A stretch of 64,000 nt of DNA from an uncultured Eubacteriales bacterium (GTDB taxonomy: Bacteria > Bacillota > Clostridia > Oscillospirales > Acutalibacteraceae), in the NCBI GenBank assembly GCA_900315255.1, contig OMYH01000001.1:62001-126000 (forward strand). Reading direction: 5' to 3'. The position numbers and the translations under genes were made by a program. Below, piece after piece: positions 1 to 8,463 of the stretch. Positions within the stretch are counted from its first letter, which is position 1. Each line of letters starts with the position of its first letter. The notes beneath the pieces were generated by a model that was given only the letters and a program-made list of their open reading frames with translations, searched no databases and had not been told where the DNA came from.

Positions 1-1
1 A

Positions 2-508
2 ACGACTATCTATAATGCAGCTATCAGAGCAGACATGACTGTTGTTGCCAGAGAACCCCACACATGGCCGTCGGTGTATGTTCCCGTAGGCATTGATTCC
101 GCTATCGACTACGGCAATATTGATATGGCGTTTAAGAACGAAACAGGTCACGATGTCTATCTTATCTGCTATATGGACGGCGGTCAGCTCAACGCTTTTA
201 TCTACGGCTACAAGCCAACAGAATATGACGAGATAGTTGTATCCTCATGGTTCACAGGTTCATCGGGCGCAGGATTCGGAGCAGCAGCGTGCCGTAATTA
301 TTACAAAGACGGAGAGCTGGTTAAAACAGAGGATCTTCCTTCATCTTTTTACAGTAACGGAGGCGGCACGAGCTATTCGTATGACGAGCCTACAACAGGC
401 TATGTTTACAAGAGAGTGTTTACCAATCAGCAGGCTGCCGACGGAAAAACACAATATGAGATAACTACCTTAGAGGAAACCGAAGACGCCGAAGAAACAG
501 AAGAATAA
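2..508 (+). CDS. VanW family protein, 3' part only
   Basis: The reading frame is open from the left edge of the window, so the start is missing. The visible part opens with TTIYNAAIRADM and continues through REPHTWPSVYVPVGIDSAIDY and DMAFKN, which matches the conserved C-terminal half of the VanW family. Members are usually secreted or membrane-anchored surface proteins of unknown biochemistry, often with peptidoglycan-binding or G5 domains. The tail is glycine-rich, then acidic (ETEDAEETEE). A terminator hairpin follows closely, so this is the last gene of its transcript. Family assignment is firm; function is not known. Confidence 0.85.
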   Translation, partial: TTIYNAAIRADMTVVAREPHTWPSVYVPVGIDSAIDYGNIDMAFKNETGHDVYLICYMDGGQLNAFIYGYKPTEYDEIVVSSWFTGSSGAGFGAAACRNYYKDGELVKTEDLPSSFYSNGGGTSYSYDEPTTGYVYKRVFTNQQAADGKTQYEITTLEETEDAEETEE

Positions 509-522
509 TAATCAGAAATTCA

Positions 523-553
523 GACTCCCGAAATTTTTTCGGGGGTCGTTTTT
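523..553 (+). terminator. Intrinsic terminator after VanW gene
   Basis: A GC-rich hairpin (GACTCCCGAA paired with TTCGGGGGTC) is followed by CGTTTTT, 14 bases after the stop codon. It separates the VanW gene from the acylation operon. Confidence 0.8.
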
Positions 554-648
554 GGGCAGTTATTCGTTAGAGGAATAATTGGGAAATATAATCAAAAAAA
601 TCACGGTAAACAATATTTACTTGTATTAAAGAAAATGTTTCATTTTTG

Positions 649-677
649 TTGCTTTTTGGAGAATTTTGTAATATAAT
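649..677 (+). promoter_or_regulatory. Sigma-A promoter of the acylation operon
   Basis: TTGCTT (649-654), a 17-base spacer and TATAAT (672-677) lie about 80 bases before the MBOAT start. No other strong promoter is seen before 6872, so it probably drives all genes to the acyl carrier protein. Confidence 0.7.
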
Positions 678-756
678 AAGAACATATCTGATTTTTGGGT
701 AATAAATTCTAATTTACCGAACAAAATATAATATAATAAAAGAAAAGAGGAACTAT

Positions 757-2160
757 ATGGTTTTCGCTGACTTGTTTTTTCTGTATATCTTTTTGCCTGC
801 GTGCCTCATATGCTATTTTGCCATTAAGAATATCAAATATAAAAATGCGGTGTTGATAATATTCTCGCTGATTTTTTATGCTTGGGGCGAACCGACTGTT
901 GTATTGCTGCTGATACTGAGTACGATAGTCAACTGGCTGCTCGGACTGGCTATAGACAAGCACCGCAAGGACGCGTTTGGCAAGCTGGCCGTTGCAGGAT
1001 CGCTGATATTCAGCCTTGGCATGCTGGTGATATTTAAATATCTCGGCTTTATCGTTGAGAATTTAAATCTGATACCAGGGGTGGATATACCTGTCCCCAA
1101 TATTACTCTTCCGATAGGCATAAGCTTCTATACATTCCAGATACTGTCGTATATTCTTGACTGCTATTGGGATCAGGTCAAGGTTCAGAAGAACTACTTC
1201 AAGTTCCTCTTGTTTGTATCCTTGTTCCCGCAGCTTATCGCAGGTCCTATCGTCAGGTACAGCGTTATTGAAAAAGAGATCTATGACAGAAAAACCACAG
1301 TTGCCGACATGAGCGACGGCGCATGCAGATTTATGATAGGTCTTGCAAAGAAGGTTATCCTTGCGAATAATCTTTGGGTGATCGTGGAGAATTTCTTTAC
1401 CGATGATATTACGGGACTTTCCGTGTTCGGCACATGGTACACGGTCATTGTTTATGCCTTATATGTGTTCTTCGATTTCAGCGGCTATTCCGATATGGCT
1501 ATCGGATTGGGCAGAATCTTCGGGTTCCATTTTGACGAGAACTTCCGTCATCCTTTTATGTGCAGAAACATTGCCGAATTCTGGCAGAGATGGCATATCT
1601 CGCTCGGCTCATTCTTCAGAGATTATCTTCTGTACGTACCCATAGGCGGAAAGATACACAAGTACCTCAACCTGTTTCTTGTGTGGTTCTGCACGGGTAT
1701 GTGGCACGGCGCTTCGTGGAACTTTATTATCTGGGGACTTTACTTCGGTACGTTCATACTGATCGAGCAGCTGCTCGGCAAGAAACGTATGAAGGCGATA
1801 CCGGCTGTGATCTCTCATATTTACAGCAAGATAGTTATCATAGTAGGTTTTGGTATATTCTATTTTGAGAATTTCTCGCAGCTCGGCGATTTCTTCAAGA
1901 ATTTAGTCGGCGCAAATCACAATGCGCTTGCTGATACGATCACGACCACAAGTATGGTGAACAACTGCTTCTTGCTTGTTGTATCTCTGATAGCCTGCTT
2001 CCCTGTGGGCGCAGCGGTCAACAAGCTGTTCGACAAGACGAGAAGCTCTATTGCAATAGGACAGGTGCTGAAGGTCGTGTATTGCCTGGGACTATTGATA
2101 ATATGCAGTCTGCTTCTGGTAGACGCTACAAGCAATCCTTTCCTTTATTTCAGATTCTAA
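757..2160 (+). CDS. MBOAT family O-acyltransferase (AlgI/DltB-like)
   Basis: A 467-residue polytopic membrane protein of the MBOAT family, which moves acyl groups across the membrane for transfer to surface polymers (AlgI in alginate, PatA in peptidoglycan, DltB in teichoic acid). The family signature is clear: FRHPFMCRNIAEFWQRWHIS, then FFRDYLLYVPIGG, and the invariant histidine in MWHGASWNFIIWG near residue 316. Length is normal for the AlgI branch. The ATG follows AAAAGAGGAAC at good spacing. It is the first gene of an operon with a DHHW protein 18 bases downstream and FkbH and ACP genes further on, which suggests the donor is an ACP thioester. The transferred group and acceptor polymer are inference. 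Confidence 0.93.
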   Translation: MVFADLFFLYIFLPACLICYFAIKNIKYKNAVLIIFSLIFYAWGEPTVVLLLILSTIVNWLLGLAIDKHRKDAFGKLAVAGSLIFSLGMLVIFKYLGFIVENLNLIPGVDIPVPNITLPIGISFYTFQILSYILDCYWDQVKVQKNYFKFLLFVSLFPQLIAGPIVRYSVIEKEIYDRKTTVADMSDGACRFMIGLAKKVILANNLWVIVENFFTDDITGLSVFGTWYTVIVYALYVFFDFSGYSDMAIGLGRIFGFHFDENFRHPFMCRNIAEFWQRWHISLGSFFRDYLLYVPIGGKIHKYLNLFLVWFCTGMWHGASWNFIIWGLYFGTFILIEQLLGKKRMKAIPAVISHIYSKIVIIVGFGIFYFENFSQLGDFFKNLVGANHNALADTITTTSMVNNCFLLVVSLIACFPVGAAVNKLFDKTRSSIAIGQVLKVVYCLGLLIICSLLLVDATSNPFLYFRF

Positions 2161-2178
2161 AATAGGAGGGTATTTCAG

Positions 2179-3777
2179 ATGGCTAAATCAAATAAACGCA
2201 ATATAGACGAAAACGATCCGCAGTACATTGAGAACAAAAAAAGAAGTGACACAAGATTCTGGTTCAGACTTTTGTCTGTTTCCGTGATCGTTCCTGTCTA
2301 TACGGCTATCGTGATCACGCTTTTGGTACTTCCCCGCTCAACTATCTCTATGCTTGAAAAAAGAGAGCTTGCGACATTCCCGAAGTTCAGCTGGGAGAGC
2401 TATTTCAACGGCGAATATACTGCCGCCGTTGCGAATTACTTCGATGATACAGTACCGTTCCGCGATACGCTGAAGCAGGCAGGCAGCCAGTTGACTAACC
2501 TGCTTGGGATAAAATATAACAATGTTCAGGTGTCTGGTCAGATGTATGTTGTAAATACCGATGACGACGAGGAAGAAGAGGTTTTGTCCGTTGTCGAGAG
2601 CAAGGCAGCGACCGATACGGACAAAAAAGACAATAAGGATAAGAAGGATACAGATTCGGATACCGACAGCGAAAAGAAAAAATCAAAACCAAAGGGTCAG
2701 GAGATCGCCGACGGTGTGTTCACAAACGGCACGATCGTTGTGTATCAGGACGGGCATTACAGAGCTATGTCTATGTACGGCGGCGGCTCGGGATCGACCT
2801 ATGTAAATGCGCTTAATAACTTTGCAAGCGATTTGCCGAAGGTGCGTATGTACTCTATGGTAGTTCCTACTCCCGGCGAGTTCTATACGCCTAAGAATTT
2901 CAGCGATTACAACGCAAGTCAGGAAGATGACATTATAGAGATGAACAATATGCTCAAGGGAGTTAAGGGGATAAATGTGTGTCCGATCCTTGCCGATCAT
3001 GTGGACGAGACGATTTACACAAGAACAGACCATCACTGGATGTCAGACGGAGCATATTATGCAGCGGAGGAATTTGCAAAGACAGCGGGAGTTCCGTTTG
3101 CGAAGCTTTCGGAGTATAAGAGAGAATCCGTTGAGGGATATGTCGGCACGATGTACAACTTCTCCGATAATAATGCCGATCTGCTCAACGATCCCGAGGA
3201 TTTCATTTTCTACAGACCGAGCAATAAGTATACAACGGAATACTATACGCAGAGCTATGTTTACAGTCATGAAGGTGAGCTTATTCAGGAGATCGGCGAT
3301 ATAAGCAGTATGTACATGACTTATATGGGCGGCGACGGATATGTTTGTCATATCAAGACCGATGTTAAGAACGGCAGACGTTTGTGCGTAGTTAAAGACA
3401 GCTACGGAAATGCCGAGATACCATTCTACACAAATTCCTTTGAGGAAATATTCGTTATTGATATGAGATATTTTGAACTCAACCTTGTCGACTTCTGCAA
3501 AGACAAAAATGTAACTGATATGCTGTTCACAATGTGCACCTACTCCGCAGTAGGTACAAATGCGGATAACCTTGAGGTGTTGAGAACTCAGAGCGGTACA
3601 GTTGCCGAGGAAGATCCGATCGTCGATCTGCCCGAAACGGAATCCGAAAATGAAGATAACGAACCGTTAGTTCCCGAGGAAACACCGCATATCAGCGATG
3701 AGAACTATACGGGTGAAGATAACAATAACGAAAATTATTATGAAGAGGACTACTACGGGGAAGAGGAGTATTACTAA
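2179..3777 (+). CDS. DHHW-motif protein, membrane-anchored acyl transfer partner (AlgX/AlgJ/DltD role)
   Basis: The 532-residue protein has one N-terminal membrane segment (about residues 35-55, FRLLSVSVIVPVYTAIVITL) and an extracellular SGNH-type domain with the diagnostic DHHW motif near residue 284 (TRTDHHWMSDGAYY). VVKDSYGNAEIPF, further on, probably supplies the catalytic serine. Two low-complexity acidic stretches are inserted, one rich in D/K/T near residues 130-175 and one at the C terminus (EDNNNENYYEEDYYGEEEYY). DHHW proteins accompany MBOAT acyltransferases and are thought to complete transfer of the acyl group to the exported polymer. AGGAGGGTATTTCAG precedes the ATG, and the 18-base gap shows translation with the MBOAT gene. 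Confidence 0.9.
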   Translation: MAKSNKRNIDENDPQYIENKKRSDTRFWFRLLSVSVIVPVYTAIVITLLVLPRSTISMLEKRELATFPKFSWESYFNGEYTAAVANYFDDTVPFRDTLKQAGSQLTNLLGIKYNNVQVSGQMYVVNTDDDEEEEVLSVVESKAATDTDKKDNKDKKDTDSDTDSEKKKSKPKGQEIADGVFTNGTIVVYQDGHYRAMSMYGGGSGSTYVNALNNFASDLPKVRMYSMVVPTPGEFYTPKNFSDYNASQEDDIIEMNNMLKGVKGINVCPILADHVDETIYTRTDHHWMSDGAYYAAEEFAKTAGVPFAKLSEYKRESVEGYVGTMYNFSDNNADLLNDPEDFIFYRPSNKYTTEYYTQSYVYSHEGELIQEIGDISSMYMTYMGGDGYVCHIKTDVKNGRRLCVVKDSYGNAEIPFYTNSFEEIFVIDMRYFELNLVDFCKDKNVTDMLFTMCTYSAVGTNADNLEVLRTQSGTVAEEDPIVDLPETESENEDNEPLVPEETPHISDENYTGEDNNNENYYEEDYYGEEEYY

Positions 3778-3819
3778 AGGCTAACCATCACAAAGCGTGC
3801 TTGCGGGGAGGATAGTATT

Positions 3820-4696
3820 ATGAAATGTCAGAATTGCGGTAATGAGTTTACCGGAACTTTGGAAATATGCCCGGTTTGCGGATTGCCGCTCGATAGCGGG
3901 GTATCCGATGAGTACAATGCAGTACCGATAAATCTTGAAAAGAACAGCAGTCAGTCCGGCGGCTATAATATGTCGGGTACAGATATGCCCTCTGGGGGGG
4001 CAGTCTGTGCAGACCTATGGTGATTCTTATCAGATGAAACAGCCCGAACAGACTGCGGGTAAGGTCTATAAGATGCGGCAGCCTGTACAGAATACGGGCA
4101 GTACATACCCGTCACAGTCGCCTGTGCAGAATATTGGCGGAACATACCCGCCACAGCAGACTGTGCAGAATGTTGGCGGTACATATCCGCCTCAGCAGCC
4201 CGTACAGAATGCAGGCAATCCTTATGGGCAGTCGCAGAATATGCAGCAGGGTATGAATAGTTATTCCGTACCGCAATACGGACAGCAGCCCATGCCCGGA
4301 TATTATCCTCAGGGTCAGATAAGTATGATGACAAAGCATGAGTTTATGAAGCTTCCGTCTATGAAAAAGATCAGGACAGACTGGAACATCGCATGGATAG
4401 GCTTGTATGTTATTATAATGGGAAATATGCTTGCGGCACTGATCACCGGCAAGCTCTATGTGCTTATTGATGTGTTTTTATTGGTCGGACTGAATCTCGG
4501 TATCCACATCGGATTCAACAGAGGATGTTCGATAGCTGTGCTTGTTTATGCAATATATAACTTTTGTTACTTGCTGTTGGCAGAAGGAAAATTGGGCGGA
4601 GTGTTGATATTGTTTCTGGGTGCTTGGGCGATCAAGGCAACATTTGCATTCCATAAGGAATGGAATAGTTATAAACTTACAGGATTCATTCCCTGA
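3820..4696 (+). pseudogene. Zinc-ribbon, repeat-linker, multi-pass membrane protein, split by a frameshift at a G7 tract
   Basis: The 5' part (3820-4023) begins MKCQNCGNEF and has a CxxC...CPVCG zinc ribbon, then stops after 67 residues. The continuation is in the +1 frame and runs to 4696. Removing one G from the seven Gs at 3994-4000 joins the two parts cleanly (MPSGGQSVQTYGDSYQ). The joined protein would be about 292 residues: zinc ribbon, a linker of imperfect PVQNxGGTYPPQQ repeats (about 4080-4220), and a C-terminal domain with several membrane segments (WIGLYVIIMGNMLAALI, VLIDVFLLVGLNLGI, VLVYAIYNFCYLLLA). The gene sits inside the acylation operon, 42 bases after the DHHW gene. Phase variation, real loss of function or a sequencing error would all give this picture. 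Confidence 0.8.
3994..4000 (+). repeat. G7 homopolymer at the frameshift site
   Basis: Seven consecutive Gs in TCTGGGGGGGCAG. With six Gs the zinc-ribbon and membrane parts of the surrounding gene read in one frame. A poly-G tract is a standard site of slipped-strand mispairing and also of base-calling error. Confidence 0.85.
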
Positions 4697-4722
4697 TATA
4701 TAGGGTAGTTAGGAGAAAAAAT

Positions 4723-6516
4723 ATGAAAGAGCTTGAATATCCTTTTGACTCTGCTTATATAATGAAAAAGAGGAAGTCGATAAAGAGAACACTTTTGGCG
4801 GACGGATCGGTACGGCTGAAAAAGAAGATCGCCGTGTTGGGCGGATCGACTACAAATGATATTGTATCCATAATGGAATTATTCCTGCTTAATATGGGAA
4901 TAGAACCGGAGTTTTATCAATCCGAGTATGCTCAGTACTGGCAGGACGCTATGTTCCCGAGCGACGAGCTTGCAAGCTTTGCGCCCGATATTGTGTTTAT
5001 CCATACCACCAACAGGAATATTACAGCATTTCCGAGGGTTACGGATAAACCTGAAGATGTACAGGAGCTGCTGAGCAGTGAGTTTGACCGCTATAAGCAG
5101 ATGTGGACGGCAGTGAGCGAGCGATTCCGCTGCCCGATAATACAGAATAATTTTGAAATGCCGTTTTATCGTCTGATGGGCAACCGTGACTGTTCCGATT
5201 ACAGGGGACGTGAAAACTTCATCAGCCGTCTTAACATGATGTTCTATGATTACAGTCAGAACACAGGCAATTTCTATATCAATGATATTAATTATATTTC
5301 GGCAAGCTATGGATTAAAGGAATGGTCAAATCCGCTGTACTGGAATATGTACAAGTATGCGCTGTGCTTTGAGGCTATTCCGGAATTTGCGTTCAATACT
5401 GCAAACATCATAAAATCGGTATTCGGTAAGAATAAGAAAGCGCTTGCCTTAGATCTTGACAACACGCTTTGGGGCGGTGTTGTAGGCGATGACGGCGTGG
5501 AACATATTCAGATAGGGCAGGAAACAGGCGTTGCTCAGAGCTACTATGAGTTCCAGAATTACATCAAGGCTCACAAGGATTTAGGCATCATGCTTACGGT
5601 ATGCTCGAAGAACGACGAGGAAAATGCCATAGCAGGACTCAATCACCCTGAGGGAGTACTGAAGCCCGATGATTTTATAATCATCAAAGCCAACTGGGAA
5701 AATAAGGACAGGAATATTGCAAACACCGCCGCAGAGCTTAACATTTTGCCGGAGTCAATAGTGTTTGTAGATGATAACCCTGCCGAAAGAGCGATAGTAG
5801 AAGCACAGCTGAAGGGAGTGTGCGCCCCCGTTATGGACGGAGTTGAAAACTATATTCAGACTCTTGACAGAAGCGGTTATTTTGAGGTGACGACCTTCAG
5901 CGAGGACGACATCAAGCGAAACGAGATGTACAAGGCTAATGTTCAGAGAGCTGCTCAGCAGGCGACATTCGAGAATTACACCGATTATCTGTTAAGCCTT
6001 GATATGAATGCCGTGATAGATGATTTTATCCCGATGTATATACAGAGGATAACGCAGCTGTCAAATAAGAGCAATCAGTTCAATGTAACAACAAAGCGAT
6101 ACACGACAGCCGAGATGGAAGAAGTGTTTGCAAGCGATCAGTATATCAGACTGTACGGCAAGCTAACTGATAAATTCGGCGATAACGGTGTTGTATCGGT
6201 AGTTATCGGCAAAAAGGACGGAAAAACGCTCAACATGGAGCTGTGGCTGATGAGCTGCAGAGTGCTTAAAAGAGATATGGAGCTTGCTATGCTCGACACA
6301 CTTGTGGAGAAGTGCAGACAGCAGGGTATAGACACAATTAACGGCTACTATTACCCGACCGCAAAGAACGGCATGGTAAAAGAGCTGTACAAGACGTTCG
6401 GCTTCGACAAGGTGAGCGAGGACGATCAGGGCAATACCGTATGGACTATGAGTGTTGCAGATTATGAGAAGAAAAATCACGTTATCAATGTTCACGGCAA
6501 TGATAGCGAACAATAA
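4723..6516 (+). CDS. FkbH-like HAD-IIIC protein, probable ACP-loading enzyme
   Basis: The 597-residue protein has the three-part FkbH plan. The N-terminal SGNH-like region (about 35-230) starts KIAVLGGSTTND. The central HAD-IIIC domain has LDLDNTLWGGVVGDDG with aspartates 244 and 246, TVCSKND, and VFVDDNPAER. The C-terminal GNAT-like region includes SCRVLKRDMELAMLD and YYYPTAKNGMVKELY. Characterised FkbH enzymes of the FK520 type take a glyceryl group from 1,3-bisphosphoglycerate and load it on an acyl carrier protein. An ACP gene starts 23 bases downstream, which fits that role. The TTAGGAGAAAAAAT ribosome site supports this ATG. Glyceryl as the actual substrate is inference; another short hydroxyacyl group is possible. 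Confidence 0.9.
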   Translation: MKELEYPFDSAYIMKKRKSIKRTLLADGSVRLKKKIAVLGGSTTNDIVSIMELFLLNMGIEPEFYQSEYAQYWQDAMFPSDELASFAPDIVFIHTTNRNITAFPRVTDKPEDVQELLSSEFDRYKQMWTAVSERFRCPIIQNNFEMPFYRLMGNRDCSDYRGRENFISRLNMMFYDYSQNTGNFYINDINYISASYGLKEWSNPLYWNMYKYALCFEAIPEFAFNTANIIKSVFGKNKKALALDLDNTLWGGVVGDDGVEHIQIGQETGVAQSYYEFQNYIKAHKDLGIMLTVCSKNDEENAIAGLNHPEGVLKPDDFIIIKANWENKDRNIANTAAELNILPESIVFVDDNPAERAIVEAQLKGVCAPVMDGVENYIQTLDRSGYFEVTTFSEDDIKRNEMYKANVQRAAQQATFENYTDYLLSLDMNAVIDDFIPMYIQRITQLSNKSNQFNVTTKRYTTAEMEEVFASDQYIRLYGKLTDKFGDNGVVSVVIGKKDGKTLNMELWLMSCRVLKRDMELAMLDTLVEKCRQQGIDTINGYYYPTAKNGMVKELYKTFGFDKVSEDDQGNTVWTMSVADYEKKNHVINVHGNDSEQ

Positions 6517-6539
6517 CATTAAAAACGGAGGTAATTATA

Positions 6540-6779
6540 ATGACAGAGGAAGAGATCTACGAAAGATTAAACGAAGTATTCAGAGATGTATTTGACGATG
6601 ATACGATCGAGGTTGACGACCTCACAACGGCAGACGATATCGATGATTGGGACAGCTTAGAGCACATCAATCTTATCGCAGCGGTTGAGAAGGAGTTCGG
6701 GATCAAGTTCAAAATGGGCGAGGTTTCGACAATGAAGGACGTCGGCGAGATGGTCGAGATCATTATGGATAGGATCTGA
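6540..6779 (+). CDS. Acyl carrier protein
   Basis: A 79-residue acidic four-helix carrier protein. DDWDSLEHINLIAAVEKEFGIKF carries the phosphopantetheine attachment serine (Ser39 in DSLEH). It is preceded by AAACGGAGGTAATTATA. Its position right after the FkbH gene and in the MBOAT/DHHW operon makes it a dedicated carrier, comparable with DltC of teichoic acid alanylation, rather than the fatty-acid ACP. No terminator is obvious before the next promoter at 6872. Confidence 0.93.
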   Translation: MTEEEIYERLNEVFRDVFDDDTIEVDDLTTADDIDDWDSLEHINLIAAVEKEFGIKFKMGEVSTMKDVGEMVEIIMDRI

Positions 6780-6871
6780 TTTTTTATTCTCTATTTAGGG
6801 AAAACTTGTTGCGAATAATATTGGGTGGGGCTTGTCGGCGGTCGTCTGATTGCTATAGCCCCATCTTTTTC

Positions 6872-6900
6872 TTGATATTTTTCTTGATCTGTGATATAAT
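6872..6900 (+). promoter_or_regulatory. Promoter of the DUF1413-like gene
   Basis: TTGATA (6872-6877), 17 bases, TATAAT (6895-6900). It lies inside an apparent N-terminal extension of the next open frame and so argues for the internal GTG start at 6944. Confidence 0.7.
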
Positions 6901-6943
6901 ACTACAAAATACGATTTATAATATAGAAAGCAGTGATGATACC

Positions 6944-7297
6944 GTGAGCAAAAATTTAATTATTGTACTCAGCGATGAAGAATACGATGCAATTCACAAT
7001 AAGGCGAAGGAAAAAGGTATTTCCGCATCAAAATATGCTTACGATATTCTGTTTAAGAATAAAGATTCCTTTGAAAGCAAATGGATCTTATTGATGGAAC
7101 GAATCGAACAATATCCCTCCGGCGCAGAGTTTGATATTTCCATTATAGTGGGTGTTGCACTTTGGCAAAGCTACGACCGGGGTACAAAGCTGTCACTCGC
7201 CCGCACGCTGAAACGTAAAATAGATGACGGTAGTATCACTAATGTCGAAGTTGTGGGGAGATCGGCAAGCAACATAACCATTTACAGAAAGAAGTAA
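6944..7297 (+). CDS. DUF1413-like small protein
   Basis: A 117-residue cytoplasmic protein. The N-terminal part (NLIIVLSDEEYDAIHNKAKE, then GISASKYAYDIL) looks like a ribbon-helix-helix or mobilisation-type region. The C-terminal part (YPSGAEFDISIIVGVALWQ, then GTKLSLARTLKRKIDDGS, ending SNITIYRKK) resembles DUF1413, a short domain of unknown function in Firmicutes. I chose the GTG at 6944 rather than an upstream ATG at 6806 because the promoter lies between them. A terminator follows, so it is monocistronic. It could be a small DNA-binding regulator; this is not shown. Confidence 0.65.
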   Translation: MSKNLIIVLSDEEYDAIHNKAKEKGISASKYAYDILFKNKDSFESKWILLMERIEQYPSGAEFDISIIVGVALWQSYDRGTKLSLARTLKRKIDDGSITNVEVVGRSASNITIYRKK

Positions 7298-7349
7298 CAT
7301 AACAATTTATAAATCATGAATAAATTATGAATTAATTATAGATTTTACG

Positions 7350-7385
7350 AACCGCTCCTTGCTGTTAGCAGGGGGCGGTTTTTTG
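7350..7385 (+). terminator. Intrinsic terminator
   Basis: ACCGCTCCTTGCT pairs with AGCAGGGGGCGGT, followed by TTTTTTG. It ends the DUF1413-like transcript. Confidence 0.85.
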
Positions 7386-7433
7386 CGATTTAAAAATTAG
7401 GTATCATAATCATAAAAAAATAATAAATACGGC

Positions 7434-7462
7434 TTGACAAATATAATCACTTATTATATAAT
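7434..7462 (+). promoter_or_regulatory. Promoter of the GIY-YIG cassette
   Basis: A near-consensus promoter: TTGACA (7434-7439), 17 bases, TATAAT (7457-7462). It gives the three-gene cassette its own strong transcription. Confidence 0.8.
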
Positions 7463-7496
7463 ATGAACAGAAGAAAACAACTACTCCGTATGTAAA

Positions 7497-7517
7497 CGTA
7501 CCCTACAGTATGGTACG
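7497..7517 (+). promoter_or_regulatory. Inverted repeat in the cassette leader
   Basis: CGTACC and GGTACG, separated by nine bases, lie 35-55 bases downstream of the -10 box and before the ribosome site. It could be an operator for an autoregulator or an RNA hairpin; no regulator is identified. Confidence 0.4.
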
Positions 7518-7543
7518 ATATAAAATAAGAAAGGATTGATAAT

Positions 7544-8113
7544 ATGACAGAATTCACAAAATACGAGAGAAGAAGGGGCTTTTATCAGGCTTGGTTTAAT
7601 TCACCGAAAACACAAAACACTTTAAAGGGAAGAATAATTGATCTGCAAGATTTGTTATTAGGTGCTGACGACCCCGCCGGGATTTATCAGATTTCCTTCG
7701 TAAATAAGGTGGAAAATTTGGCAGTAATTGCTTATATTGGCGAAAGTAAGTACATTAAAACGAGAATTCTGCAGCATCTGAAGCACTGGTTTGGCGATAC
7801 TAACCTTACTTACCTTACTTACCATACGGGGCTCCCGGCTGGCGATCCTAACTGGAGAATAGAGATACGCTTGTTGGCGGAGGATGAACGCTATATAGAG
7901 CGCAAGCTTCGCGAGCAGAATTATATTCTGAATAATAAGCCTTTTCTGCAGGATGATTGCGATGGCTTGTTTCAGCGCTATAACAGTCCTTATATTGGTA
8001 ACGACCTCTGCCTACACCCTTGGAATAACCAGCGACACATAGCATTTGAACACGCGGTTAATAGAGCCCGAAGTGAAAAAGCAAAAACCGAGTTTGAGGA
8101 GAAAAATGAATAA
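7544..8113 (+). CDS. GIY-YIG nuclease domain protein
   Basis: A 189-residue protein with the GIY-YIG signature: GIYQI at residues 46-50, AYIGES at 63-68, an arginine and histidine in KTRILQHLKHW (about 73-82), then a glutamate-bearing helix and Asn-Pro turn in ERYIERKLREQNYILNNKPF (about 115-134). These match the catalytic and structural positions of GIY-YIG endonucleases, including some restriction and homing enzymes. The tail (LHPWNNQRHIAFEHAVNRAR) is not assigned. It is the first of three closely packed genes with a dedicated promoter. I cannot tell whether it is a DNA nuclease in defence, repair or a toxin-like system. Confidence 0.75.
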   Translation: MTEFTKYERRRGFYQAWFNSPKTQNTLKGRIIDLQDLLLGADDPAGIYQISFVNKVENLAVIAYIGESKYIKTRILQHLKHWFGDTNLTYLTYHTGLPAGDPNWRIEIRLLAEDERYIERKLREQNYILNNKPFLQDDCDGLFQRYNSPYIGNDLCLHPWNNQRHIAFEHAVNRARSEKAKTEFEEKNE

Positions 8114-8447
8114 TTTTTATGAAATAATAGAAGCCTTAGAGAAATTATGTATAGACTACGATAAGTTAACGTATAGTCAATTTTTGAGCCTTGAAAATGA
8201 GTTCAAGGCTCACATTGGACGGGTGGGCGAGGTCTACTACATGACAAAAAAGCTCGAGTACGACCCCCTGATTGTTGCTTTTGACGGGATGGTTGAGATA
8301 GACGGGGTGCTGCTGCACTGGGATACGCGGAGGAGAGAGGTGACTAATGGAGATGTTGTAATTAGCATTAGCGAGCATTTAGCCGACCTTATGACCAGGG
8401 TAATGCAGGATTTTGATTTTCTGTCCATTGGTGATGAAACTCTATAA
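8106..8447 (+). CDS. Uncharacterised cassette protein B
   Basis: A 113-residue soluble protein that overlaps the end of the GIY-YIG gene by eight bases. The ATG at 8106 follows GAGGAG five bases upstream inside that gene, which suggests translational coupling. No known motif is recognised. The C-terminal part (MVEIDGVLLHWDTRRREVTN, then VISISEHLADLM) appears as an alternating beta/helix fold. The overlap ties it functionally to the nuclease-like protein. Confidence 0.7.
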   Translation: MNNFYEIIEALEKLCIDYDKLTYSQFLSLENEFKAHIGRVGEVYYMTKKLEYDPLIVAFDGMVEIDGVLLHWDTRRREVTNGDVVISISEHLADLMTRVMQDFDFLSIGDETL

Positions 8448-8463
8448 AACAAGGTGGGATAAC

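Noticed and set aside
6806-6943. Upstream ATG of the DUF1413-like gene
   Set aside because: A good promoter lies inside the extension, and the extra hydrophobic residues have no counterpart in the family.
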